The position numbers were made by a program, and so were the translations under genes. Shown here one piece after another: positions 19,144 through 25,965 of a stretch of DNA of 33,461 nucleotides (positions are counted from its first letter, which is position 1; every line of letters begins with the position of its first letter). The notes under the pieces were generated by a model. That model was not told the origin of the DNA. It searched no databases and saw only the letters and a program-made list of their open reading frames with translations. Source of the stretch: Liquorilactobacillus capillatus DSM 19910 (GTDB taxonomy: Bacteria > Bacillota > Bacilli > Lactobacillales > Lactobacillaceae); contig NZ_AZEF01000013.1 of NCBI RefSeq assembly GCF_001434915.1, positions 105,109-138,569 on the forward strand. The letters are read 5' to 3'.

Positions 19144-19165
19144 TATTTAAGGAGATGTAGTAATA

Positions 19166-20371
19166 ATGAAAGAAATTGTTATTTTAGGTGCAGGGTATGC
19201 AGGTTTGAAAGCTTTACGCCATTTACAAGCTGATAAAGGTGATTTTCATATTACATTAGTCGATCGCAATGAGTATCATTACGAAGCAACAGACCTACAT
19301 GAAGTTGCGGCTGGGACACAGCCTAAGGGAAAAATAACTTTTCCAATTGCTGATGTTGTGAAAGGTTCAACTACTTTTGAACGGGCTGAGGTTAAAGAAA
19401 TAGACCGTAAACAACAAAAAGTCATGCTGAAAAATGGTAAAACCTTAGCATATGATTATTTGATCATCGCATTAGGCTTCAGGTCAGAATCCTTTGGGAT
19501 CAAAGGTGTTGCTGAAAATGCGTTAGAAATGGTGGATGTTAAAACAGCTGAAAATGTTTACCAACATATTGTTGAACAAATGAAAGATTACGCAATTACT
19601 AAGAATAAAGATGACTTGCGAATCGTAGTCTGTGGTGCAGGTTTTACAGGAATCGAACTTCTGGGAGCTCTGGAAGATAGCCGTAAGAAACTTGCTGCGA
19701 TGGCAGGTGTTGAGCCTGAAAAACTACAATTTTATTGTGTCGAAGCCGTTACTCGTTTGCTCCCAATGTTTGATGAAAAACTTGCAGACTATGGAATCTC
19801 AATGTTGAAGAGTTGGGGGATTAAGTTCCTGACAGGGAAACCTATCAAGGAAATCAAACCGGATACAGTTATCTATCAAGATGATAAAGAAACAGGTGCA
19901 ACTAAAGAATTAACAGCTAAAACGATTATTTGGACAACTGGGGTTAGTGGCAGTAATGTCATGGAAGCTTCTGGTTTTTCACAACGACGTGGTCGAGTAA
20001 TGGTCTCACCAGGTTTAACAGATACAGAATTTAGTAACGTTTATATTGTAGGTGATGTTTCTGCTGTAATGAATGCTGAAAATAATCGACCATATCCAAC
20101 AACAGCCCAAATTGCACTTAGTATGGGTGAACATGCAGCTAAGAATATTTTATCTCAACTTAAGGGTGGTTCGATAACGCCATTTACCTTTAAATCATTA
20201 GGATCAGTGGCTTCAATCGGAAATACACATGCCTTTGGGTTGGTAGGTAAATCAATGGTTAAGGGTTATCCAGCCTCATTTGTTAAGAAAATGATTATGG
20301 ATAAATCCTTATTGGAAACTGGCGGTGTCAAAGAATTACTCTCAAAGGGACGTTTTGATCTGTATCACTAA
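19166..20371 (+). CDS. ndh: Type II NADH:quinone oxidoreductase (NDH-2)
   Basis: FAD-containing, non-proton-pumping NADH dehydrogenase at the inner face of the membrane, 401 aa. It passes electrons from NADH to the quinone made by MenA, which the bd oxidase then uses. The FAD-binding motif GAGYAG (residues 8-13) and the NADH-binding motif VVCGAGFTGIELL (about 154-166) are both present. IVGDVSA is the second FAD motif, and the C-terminal amphipathic region resembles NDH-2 family members. AAGGAG precedes the ATG. Last gene on this strand before a strong terminator. Confidence 0.92.
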   Translation: MKEIVILGAGYAGLKALRHLQADKGDFHITLVDRNEYHYEATDLHEVAAGTQPKGKITFPIADVVKGSTTFERAEVKEIDRKQQKVMLKNGKTLAYDYLIIALGFRSESFGIKGVAENALEMVDVKTAENVYQHIVEQMKDYAITKNKDDLRIVVCGAGFTGIELLGALEDSRKKLAAMAGVEPEKLQFYCVEAVTRLLPMFDEKLADYGISMLKSWGIKFLTGKPIKEIKPDTVIYQDDKETGATKELTAKTIIWTTGVSGSNVMEASGFSQRRGRVMVSPGLTDTEFSNVYIVGDVSAVMNAENNRPYPTTAQIALSMGEHAAKNILSQLKGGSITPFTFKSLGSVASIGNTHAFGLVGKSMVKGYPASFVKKMIMDKSLLETGGVKELLSKGRFDLYH

Positions 20372-20420
20372 AATCATCGTATAAGAATAAGTAGTGGATT
20401 TAGATAATCTAAAATAAGTT

Positions 20421-20500
20421 AAACGGAGAATTTTGACTTATGGAACACGTTTATACGGAATAAAAGAGGAGCTGTGCCAAAAGTTAACTTTTGGCACAGC
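20421..20500 (+). repeat. Intergenic repeat copy 1 (80 bp, with hairpin)
   Basis: This segment matches 23981-24060 at 74 of 80 positions without gaps, in the same orientation. It holds a seven-codon frame, ATG GAA CAC GTT TAT ACG GAA TAA (20440-20463), and most of the hairpin at 20462-20509. Similarity stops at 20501 and fades upstream of about 20417. Confidence 0.85.
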
Positions 20501-20509
20501 TCCTCTTTT
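20462..20509 (+). terminator. Bidirectional terminator between ndh and the reductase
   Basis: A perfect 22-bp stem (20462-20483 with 20488-20509) closes a TTAA loop and ends in a T run, with an A run on the left side. It sits between convergent genes and can stop transcription from both. Confidence 0.93.
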
Positions 20510-20555
20510 TTACGTAATTTACTACGCTAAACTACTAGTACACTATTTTTGATAA

Positions 20556-21413
20556 TTAATAAATATTGATCAAACCTTGTGTTCCTTGGTTACCCAAGCC
20601 TTTAATATCAACCATGATTTCATAAAGACGTTTAGCTTCATTAGTAGCTCGCAAATCTAACCCCATTTTAGCGGCTTCTTCAAGTGCGATACGCAGGTCT
20701 TTTAAGAAATGACGGGCGAAAAACCCTGGTGTATAATCATCCCGCAAGATACGTGGGACATAATTGTCCATACTCCAATTATCTGCACCACCACTAGACA
20801 ATGTTTCAAGAATTTTTTGTTCATCAAGGCCAGCTTGTCGAGTATAGAGCAGCATTTCAGTTAATCCCGTCATCGTTCCTGCGATCATAATTTGATTTGC
20901 CATTTTAGCGTGTTGGCCCGCGCCAGCTAGTCCAAAATAATTAGCCGTCTTACCAATAGTTTTGAATAGGGGGATCATCTGCCGATAGCATTCTTCATCA
21001 CCGCCAACCATAATAGTTAGGGTAGCATTTTGAGCACCAATATCACCGCCTGAAACGGGCGCGTCAAGAATATTGAAACCATGTTGTTTGCCTGCAGCAG
21101 CTATTTTAGTAGCTAAGCTGGGGCGGCTTGTTGTCATATCAATTGCTGTTGCACCTTTATGCAAGCCGGCAAAAAGTCCTTCCTTGCTAAAATAGACTTG
21201 TTCTACATCTTTTGGGAAACCAACCATCGTAAAAACAATATCACTTTGAGCGGCAACTGCTTTAGGTGTTGGAGCCCAAACTGCACCAGCAGTTATAAGC
21301 TTATCTGCTTTTTGTTTGGTTCGGTTAAAGACGGTTAAACTATGGCCTGCAGCCATAAGGTTTTTAATAATAGCTCCCCCCATAACACCAGTTCCGACAA
21401 AACCAATTTTCAT
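20556..21413 (-). CDS. NAD(P)-dependent oxidoreductase, 3-hydroxyisobutyrate/tartronate-semialdehyde reductase family
   Basis: Beta-hydroxyacid dehydrogenase of 285 aa, acting on a small 3-hydroxy acid in the cytoplasm. It has the N-terminal dinucleotide motif IGFVGTGVMGG, the substrate motif DAPVSGGDIGAQNATLTIMVGG, and the catalytic lysine region GAGQHAKMANQ. The C-terminal helical domain ends KGLGNQGTQGL. I chose the ATG at 21413, since AAAGG lies about 10 nt upstream; the frame could begin three codons earlier at 21422, but that would overlap the ribosome site. Which hydroxy acid it uses (3-hydroxyisobutyrate, glycerate or 4-hydroxybutyrate) cannot be told from motifs. It lies downstream of the OFA transporter gene on the same strand but is separated from it by a terminator. 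Confidence 0.85.
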   Translation of the reverse strand: MKIGFVGTGVMGGAIIKNLMAAGHSLTVFNRTKQKADKLITAGAVWAPTPKAVAAQSDIVFTMVGFPKDVEQVYFSKEGLFAGLHKGATAIDMTTSRPSLATKIAAAGKQHGFNILDAPVSGGDIGAQNATLTIMVGGDEECYRQMIPLFKTIGKTANYFGLAGAGQHAKMANQIMIAGTMTGLTEMLLYTRQAGLDEQKILETLSSGGADNWSMDNYVPRILRDDYTPGFFARHFLKDLRIALEEAAKMGLDLRATNEAKRLYEIMVDIKGLGNQGTQGLINIY

Positions 21414-21528
21414 TAAAATCATCCTTTCGTGGTTAGTGTGATTCGAATATTATCATAGTACCTTCAATATCTCGTAACAAGTAAATAACTTGGGACCAAC
21501 TAAATTTTTGAATAAATAGTATTTAAAA

Positions 21529-21576
21529 AGAGTAGTGATAGGTAGTTGAAGTTTATCAACTAGTTATCAGTACTCT
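21529..21576 (-). terminator. Terminator of the MFS transporter gene
   Basis: On the minus strand a 21-nt stem with two mismatches and one G-U pair (arms 21576-21556 and 21549-21529) closes a 6-nt loop and is followed by TTTTT. It starts 19 nt after the transporter stop codon. Confidence 0.75.
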
Positions 21577-21594
21577 CTGTAAAATTATTTTTTA

Positions 21595-22833
21595 TTAGGA
21601 TTTAGTTTTAACTAGTTTATTAGCCTTAACGAATCCGCGTTGAATCCAAAATGACAGTAATAAGGCGATCAGGTCGATTAAAACAAAAGCAATTAGGGTG
21701 AAAGTATAGTTGTGAAATAATTGGTGTGTTAACGAGAGAAGTAGTGGTCCAATGACCCCGGCTGCTGCCCATGCTGTTAAGACATACCCGTGAACAGCAC
21801 CAAGCTCTTTAGTACCGAAAATGTCACCTAGGTAGGCTGGAATAACGGAGAATCCAGCACCGTAGCAAGACATCAATAAGCATAGTGCAACAACAAATAG
21901 AAATGGTACTTTAAAGATGAGCATTGCTGACAGCATAACGATATCTAGAATGAATATGGTACTAAAAGTTGCTGGACGACCAATAAAATCAGATAAGGTT
22001 GCCCATATCAAGCGTCCAAAACCATTAAAGAGTCCAATGATCCCAACCATCACAGCAGCAGTCTGGACAGACATCCCCGTCATACTTTGAGCCATCGGAG
22101 ATGCGGCGGAGACAAGACCGATTCCGCAAGTAATATTGATGAAGAACATGAGCCATAGAAAAGCAAATGATTTAGTCTTTAAGGCTTGGTTGGCAGATAA
22201 TTCAGGCCCGTTAGTTAGTCGTGTTCCAGTATTTTTTAAAGTTGCTGGATTAGTAGTTACAATATTTTGCGGTCGGATGATAAATTGGGCTGCCAACAGC
22301 ATAACGGCAAAGTAAAAGATCCCCAACAGGTAAAAAGTTCGTTCAAGACCAACACTTGCGATTAAGCGTTGTGCAACTGGGCCGGTAAGCATTGCAGCGA
22401 AACCAAAGCCCATAATTGCTAACCCAGTAGCTAAACCACGTTTATCTGGGAACCATTTAATAATAGTTGAGACTGGCGTGACGTAACCAGCCCCTAAGCC
22501 GAGTCCGCCAATAACGCCATATGAAAGGTAAAGAAGCCAAAGAGCATCTTGATGAATAGCAAAACCGGTCATAATTGTGCCGATTCCATACAGGAAACTA
22601 GCAATCGTTCCAGTTAAGCGTGGTCCGATTTTTTCAACAACTTTACCCATAAAGGCAGCTGACATTCCTAAGAAAAAAATCGCGATACTGAAAGCAAGGG
22701 CAACCGAAGATTCTGCCCAGCCAGTTTGTTTAGCGATGGGGTTGGTAAAAACACTCCAGGCATAAACGGAACCGATCATTAGATGGAACATGATACCTGC
22801 AAACGCAACGACATAACGGTTTGTCTTCAACAC
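21595..22833 (-). CDS. MFS transporter, OFA (oxalate/formate antiporter-like) family
   Basis: Twelve-helix inner-membrane carrier of 412 aa. Early features are GIMFHLMIGSVYAWSVF in helix 1 and the conserved GGLGLGAGYVTPVSTIIKWFPDKRGLATGLA stretch, given here in parts: GGLGLGAGY then IIKWFPDKRGLATG. These are typical of the OFA family, which includes oxalate:formate exchangers and lactate or pyruvate carriers. The substrate is not known; a monocarboxylate is the best guess. It starts at GTG (22833) or TTG (22830), just after GGAGG at 22839-22843. It lies upstream of the hydroxyacid reductase on the same strand, a pairing that would suit organic acid metabolism. Confidence 0.82.
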   Translation of the reverse strand: MLKTNRYVVAFAGIMFHLMIGSVYAWSVFTNPIAKQTGWAESSVALAFSIAIFFLGMSAAFMGKVVEKIGPRLTGTIASFLYGIGTIMTGFAIHQDALWLLYLSYGVIGGLGLGAGYVTPVSTIIKWFPDKRGLATGLAIMGFGFAAMLTGPVAQRLIASVGLERTFYLLGIFYFAVMLLAAQFIIRPQNIVTTNPATLKNTGTRLTNGPELSANQALKTKSFAFLWLMFFINITCGIGLVSAASPMAQSMTGMSVQTAAVMVGIIGLFNGFGRLIWATLSDFIGRPATFSTIFILDIVMLSAMLIFKVPFLFVVALCLLMSCYGAGFSVIPAYLGDIFGTKELGAVHGYVLTAWAAAGVIGPLLLSLTHQLFHNYTFTLIAFVLIDLIALLLSFWIQRGFVKANKLVKTKS

Positions 22834-23136
22834 TAATTCCTCCAGTATAATATTATGCGAACAATATTAAATTTTACACGATTATCATTAATATATATGA
22901 ATGATATCATAACAATACAGATTTTAAAACATTAAAATGAACAATTATAACGAACTTTGCTATGGCTGACTAACCAAGCATATCTTGTAGACAGAAAAAA
23001 ACTAGGATAACTTTTAATGATCGTTAAAAAATATATTAAAGTTAATCCAAAATTATTTTTGGTATAGCTATTGATTTATATATTAACAAATGCTAAGTTG
23101 CTTATGTAATATATATATTGCAAATGAGGAAAGATA
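22834..23136. other. AT-rich divergent intergenic region
   Basis: 303 bp between the leftward MFS gene and the rightward HTH gene. It holds the ribosome sites of both genes and an imperfect inverted repeat TTATCATT/AATGATAT (22882-22889 and 22900-22907, seven of eight pairs) that could be an operator. The AT-rich run before the HTH gene (about 23105-23120) could hold a promoter, but I cannot pick a -35/-10 pair with confidence. Confidence 0.4.
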
Positions 23137-23334
23137 ATGAATAAAATAAAAAAATACAGGAAAGAAAAAGGAATATCACAAATGGAGTTGTCTGCGATGG
23201 TTGGTGTAGCAAGACAAACTATTACATTAATAGAAAGTGGCAAATATAATCCATCATTGGCGTTATGTACCAGAATTGCACAGGCCTTAGATAGTGATTT
23301 AAATAGCCTTTTTTGGGAGGAAGAGAATGAGTAA
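23137..23334 (+). CDS. Small XRE-family HTH regulator
   Basis: A 65-aa DNA-binding protein consisting almost only of a Cro/C1-type HTH: IKKYRKEKGISQMELSAMVG followed by the recognition helix ARQTITLIESGKYNPSLAL. It probably represses its own short operon. GAGGAAAG precedes the ATG. It overlaps the next gene by 8 nt (23327-23334), so the two are probably translationally coupled. Small HTH proteins of this type often precede DUF3278 or similar membrane proteins in Firmicutes, where the membrane partner is thought to modulate the regulator; that relation is an inference here. Confidence 0.85.
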   Translation: MNKIKKYRKEKGISQMELSAMVGVARQTITLIESGKYNPSLALCTRIAQALDSDLNSLFWEEENE

Positions 23335-23842
23335 GAAACTAGTAGAGAAGATAATAAAACATTTTTATGGAATAGATGGTATATTAGATGAATGTAAAAA
23401 AGAACAACTAAATAAGTTTGGTAATATTGCATTTATAATAATTTGGTGGTACTTACTGATTTCAGGGTTTGTTGCGATACTGTTGTCTGTCAATAATCTA
23501 ACCATGGCTGTGCAATTTTTAATTGCAGGTAATCTATTAGTAGCTTTGGTGGGGATTTTTTCTGTTATCTGGTTCTTACGTAAAAAAAGATTGGACGTTG
23601 TAGAAATTGATAAGAATGAGTATCCTAAGCAGAAAAAAAGATACTTGCGAAAAAGTATCGGTTTAAGTATTTATTTTGGAGTTTGTATGTATATTTTTAG
23701 TGTACTGACCGATACGGTTATGGAGTCCAAACATTTCTGGCAGTCAATAAGTTCAGTAGATAACATTTATACTGCAATATTTCAAGGAGTGGGTTTTGGA
23801 GTTTGTATGTATATTTTTTATATTATCAAATTAAAAAAATAA
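23327..23842 (+). CDS. DUF3278-like membrane protein, function unknown
   Basis: A 171-aa protein with a short charged N-terminus (KKLVEKIIKHFYGIDGILDECKK, in parts), two hydrophobic helices (about 32-55 and 60-84), a charged loop, then two more (about 110-130 and 148-168). It resembles the uncharacterised DUF3278 family found beside small HTH regulators in lactobacilli. GGGAGG lies inside the upstream gene, 8 nt overlap. The octapeptide FGVCMYIF occurs at residues 117-124 and again at 157-164, encoded by an identical 25-bp sequence. No enzymatic motif is visible. Probably a sensor or partner for the HTH protein, but no function is established from sequence. Confidence 0.72.
   Translation: MSKKLVEKIIKHFYGIDGILDECKKEQLNKFGNIAFIIIWWYLLISGFVAILLSVNNLTMAVQFLIAGNLLVALVGIFSVIWFLRKKRLDVVEIDKNEYPKQKKRYLRKSIGLSIYFGVCMYIFSVLTDTVMESKHFWQSISSVDNIYTAIFQGVGFGVCMYIFYIIKLKK
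23674..23818 (+). repeat. In-frame 25-bp direct repeat inside the DUF3278-like gene
   Basis: The 25 bp at 23674-23698 recur exactly at 23794-23818, 120 bp apart and therefore in frame, giving FGVCMYIF twice in the last two membrane helices. Sequence around the two copies is not similar. Confidence 0.85.
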
Positions 23843-23872
23843 TTATTTAGTGTGTACTGTAATATTACTTTC

Positions 23873-23927
23873 AAAATAAACATGTCCAAGTTTTGTAAGG
23901 CACTTCAAAGTCGGAAAAATTAGAGTA
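23873..23927 (-). mobile_element. Solo IS end with flanking sequence (IS3-family remnant or shared target)
   Basis: The 28 bp at 23880-23907 are identical to the right terminal repeat of the IS at 22-1494. Read on the minus strand, the whole 55 bp (23927 to 23873) also align without gaps to positions 2-56 of this window at 49 of 55 positions, including 22 bp that lie outside the IS end there. No transposase sequence is attached. It is either a decayed left end with its flank, or a shared sequence that attracts the IS. Confidence 0.7.
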
Positions 23928-23937
23928 CTAACTCAAA

Positions 23938-23972
23938 ATTACGAACATAGCGAGTACTCTGCTATGAGTAAT
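23938..23972. repeat. Interrupted palindrome
   Basis: ATTAC-N3-CATAGC and GCTATG-N1-GTAAT flank the nine bases GAGTACTCT, giving an almost symmetrical 35-bp element between the solo IS end and the second intergenic repeat. No T run follows, so it is not an obvious terminator. Confidence 0.6.
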
Positions 23973-23980
23973 TCAAAGTT

Positions 23981-24060
23981 AGACGGGGAATTTTGATTTA
24001 TGGAACACGTTTATACGGAATAAAAGAGGAGCTGTACCAAACGTTAAATTTTGGCACAGC
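23981..24060 (+). repeat. Intergenic repeat copy 2 (80 bp, degenerate hairpin)
   Basis: This copy matches 20421-20500 at 74 of 80 positions. The seven-codon frame starting at 24000 is unchanged. The hairpin is damaged by A24046 and nearby changes, and the T run is absent because similarity ends at 24060. It sits in the 353-bp gap between the DUF3278-like gene and the merR-type gene; the rest of the gap (24061-24195) shows nothing I can assign. Confidence 0.85.
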
Positions 24061-24195
24061 TTCAGCTAAATTAGAAAAATCTATTTTTAAAAGATGTAAT
24101 TTACTTATGATCATTAACCCATTATTCACTATAGTTAATTACTCCATGCTTATATTATCTGTAAAAACGACAGCTGAGGTTTCTGAATTTTAGGA

Positions 24196-24960
24196 TTAAG
24201 CATAATAGGCGATGATATCTTTCAGTGTTGCTGCGGCACCTTTTTTACCTGTACCTTCTTCATAATATCTAGTAAACCGTGGGTCGGAGACGTACATTAT
24301 TGCCAAATCTATGTGCGCTTCGGATGAGTATTGATCTTCTGGCCAAGTTATGAGTAGAAATTTTTTATGCAAATCAAAAAGATGCTTTGCGGCTGGCTGA
24401 TTTAAGTTCTTGGCACCTACTAACGGTTTAAGTTCAGACAGGATTTGGTCCGTTAACTTTTCGAGAGTTGTTATCTCAGTTTGGGCTAAGGACTTGAATT
24501 TTTGGTTACTTTTATCAATAATAGCATCACTGTATTTATCACGAATTTCTTTACCATATCTTAATTCGTTATTGCGGATAGTTTTTGTCTTAAAAGCTGC
24601 AAATTTATCAAGATTGTTCATTGGTGATCCTCCTTTCATAGTTGCGAGTGTTTGGTCTAGGTTAGCAAGTAAGGCTGTTAGTCGCTTCTGTTCAGCAATG
24701 ATATATTGGCGCTGGCTATTTAGAGCGTGATATTGGGCCATTTCAGAACTAGCTAGAATTTTTCTGATTTGGTTCAATGGTAGATCAAATAATCTCAAAA
24801 ACATGATCTTCTGCAGTCGATCAACGTCAGCCTCATTGTAATAACGATAATTATTATCAGAATTTCGCTGAGCTGTTAACAGCTCTTTTTTATCATAGAA
24901 ACGTAAAGTTCGCGTTGAGATACCAGCTAATTTTGCTAACTCAGTTATTGAATATATCAT
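24196..24960 (-). CDS. MerR-family regulator with TipAS ligand-binding domain
   Basis: Transcription factor of 254 aa. Residues 1-70 are a MerR winged HTH (SITELAKLAGISTRTLRFYDKKELL, in parts SITELAKLAGIS and TRTLRFYDKKELL), followed by a dimerising coiled coil (about 75-112). The C-terminal part (about 130-250), with NQKFKSLAQTEI, PAAKHLFDLHKKFL and YVSDPRFTRYYE, resembles the TipAS domain that in Streptomyces TipA binds thiopeptides. It probably activates its own promoter, whose 19-bp spacer is the MerR hallmark. No exporter or other obvious target lies beside it: the gene is alone between the repeat region and hsp20. The inducer is unknown. Confidence 0.87.
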   Translation of the reverse strand: MIYSITELAKLAGISTRTLRFYDKKELLTAQRNSDNNYRYYNEADVDRLQKIMFLRLFDLPLNQIRKILASSEMAQYHALNSQRQYIIAEQKRLTALLANLDQTLATMKGGSPMNNLDKFAAFKTKTIRNNELRYGKEIRDKYSDAIIDKSNQKFKSLAQTEITTLEKLTDQILSELKPLVGAKNLNQPAAKHLFDLHKKFLLITWPEDQYSSEAHIDLAIMYVSDPRFTRYYEEGTGKKGAAATLKDIIAYYA

Positions 24961-24993
24961 TTTATTTGTTTCAGCTCCTTACTTGCAAAGCAA

Positions 24994-25024
24994 AGTATAT
25001 ACTTTGACGTAACGTTAAGGTCAA
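24994..25024 (-). promoter_or_regulatory. MerR-type promoter with 19-bp spacer
   Basis: On the minus strand TTGACC (25024-25019) and TATACT (24999-24994) are separated by 19 bp, the over-long spacing that MerR proteins correct by DNA distortion. TTGAC and GTCAA arms flank TAACGTTA within the spacer region, giving a dyad. It lies 34 bp before the regulator's ATG, so autoactivation is likely. Confidence 0.75.
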
Positions 25025-25108
25025 GGGAAGATCACGTCATTATTAATGAGTATCAGATAGAGCTTCTAAATTAGTTCTGGTTTTTAATTCAACTCATTAA
25101 AAAAATAT

Positions 25109-25153
25109 AAAAAAACCCGCGAAGTTTTGGTATAAAATCCAACTTCGTGGGTT
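25109..25153 (-). terminator. Terminator of the hsp20 gene
   Basis: On the minus strand AACCCACGAAGTT (25153-25141) pairs with AACTTCGCGGGTT (25126-25114) with one wobble, and is followed by a T7 run (plus-strand A run 25109-25115). It lies 92 nt after the hsp20 stop. Confidence 0.8.
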
Positions 25154-25244
25154 CATGCTGTCAGCACTTTGATGTTAGTTACTTCTTTGGATCTAGACTT
25201 CAGCAAAACTAACTTTAAAAAATTAATCGTTTAAAACAGCCTAC

Positions 25245-25676
25245 TTATTCAATTTCAATATGATTTCCAGTTGTTTTTTCTGCGGCTAGCTTCGGTAATG
25301 TTAATTTAAGGACCCCATCTTCGCATTTAGCCTTGATTCCATCTTTATCAACATTAGGTAAACTATACTGGCGCGCAAAACGACCATAACTGCGTTCGCT
25401 TGCGATAACATTACCTTTATCATCACTTTCGTCACTGAAAGAATCGCGTTTTGCACTAACTGAAAGGAGACCATCATGGTACTCGACTGCAATATTTTTC
25501 TTGTCGATCCCCGGAACATCGATCCGGACATCATAAGCTTCATCAGTTTCTTTAACGTCCGTCTTTAAGGCACGATTAACTGAATTGTCAAAATCAAAAA
25601 ACGAACGACCCAAATTTCCGAAGAAATCATCTTGTTTCATCCAATTGTTAAAGCGATTTGTTAATTCATTTGCCAT
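25245..25676 (-). CDS. Small heat-shock protein, Hsp20/alpha-crystallin family
   Basis: ATP-independent holdase chaperone of 143 aa that keeps unfolding proteins soluble in the cytoplasm. The N-terminus MANELTNRFNNWMKQDDFFGN matches lactobacillar Hsp20 proteins (quoted to 20 residues: MANELTNRFNNWMKQDDFFG). The alpha-crystallin domain spans about residues 38-135, with YDVRIDVPGIDKKNIAVEYHD in its first strands (in parts YDVRIDVPGIDKKN, IAVEYHDGLL) and DGVLKLTLPK at the end. The C-terminal I-E-I tail supplies the IxI/V oligomerising motif. I prefer the ATG at 25676, about 11 nt after AAAGGA; an earlier ATG at 25688 overlaps that site. I found no CIRCE element and no convincing CtsR box upstream. 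Confidence 0.9.
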   Translation of the reverse strand: MANELTNRFNNWMKQDDFFGNLGRSFFDFDNSVNRALKTDVKETDEAYDVRIDVPGIDKKNIAVEYHDGLLSVSAKRDSFSDESDDKGNVIASERSYGRFARQYSLPNVDKDGIKAKCEDGVLKLTLPKLAAEKTTGNHIEIE

Positions 25677-25796
25677 ACTCAAAGACATCCTTTCTTTTTT
25701 TATTCTTTCAACTATTATGGTAATCAAAATTAAATAAATTGCAACTAAAATGGACTTAGCTAAGCATAAAAAGATGAAGTAATTATGCTAAAAGTA

Positions 25797-25826
25797 TTGA
25801 CAGATTCACTGCTTATATGCTAAACT
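25797..25826 (+). promoter_or_regulatory. Promoter upstream of the sigma-54 activator gene
   Basis: TTGACA (25797-25802), an 18-bp spacer and TAACT-like TAAACT (25821-25826) preceded by a TG extension (25818-25819). A transcript would start near 25833 and meet the terminator at 25847 almost at once. Confidence 0.6.
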
Positions 25827-25846
25827 TAGGTTTCTATTATACGGTG

Positions 25847-25880
25847 AGCGTCTGCAACGGAAGGCAGGCGCTATTTTTTT
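25847..25880 (+). terminator. Terminator between promoter and activator gene (attenuator or small RNA end)
   Basis: AGCGTCTGC (25847-25855) pairs with GCAGGCGCT (25864-25872) with one G-U wobble, around an 8-nt loop, followed by T7 (25874-25880). The only rightward promoter I see lies about 15-50 nt upstream, so the hairpin ends either a tiny RNA or attenuated transcripts of the activator gene. Confidence 0.75.
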
Positions 25881-25913
25881 GGAATTGTTTGTATTCGCTT
25901 ACGTACTTTAAAA

Positions 25914-25936
25914 GTGATACACTGATGATACACAAG
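25914..25936 (+). promoter_or_regulatory. GATACAC-type repeated element before the activator gene
   Basis: TGATACACTGAT (25915-25926) runs directly into GATACACAAG (25927-25936). Both halves recur downstream of the same gene at 28825 and 28895, next to the sigma-54 promoter. A candidate binding site for the activator itself. Confidence 0.5.
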
Positions 25937-25965
25937 GTTTAAGTTTAATGGAAGGAGCAAAATAC

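Noticed and set aside
23674-23818. The 25-bp direct repeat as part of a CRISPR array
   Set aside because: Only two copies, 120 bp apart, lying in frame inside a coding gene, with no cas genes in the window.
23993-24193. A 66-codon frame starting at TTG downstream of the DUF3278-like gene
   Set aside because: It starts inside the 80-bp repeat, lacks a convincing ribosome site, reads through the degenerate hairpin and has no recognisable domain.
25728-25800. CIRCE or CtsR heat-shock operators upstream of hsp20
   Set aside because: I looked for TTAGCACTC-N9-GAGTGCTAA and tandem GGTCAAA-type heptamers and found no convincing match.
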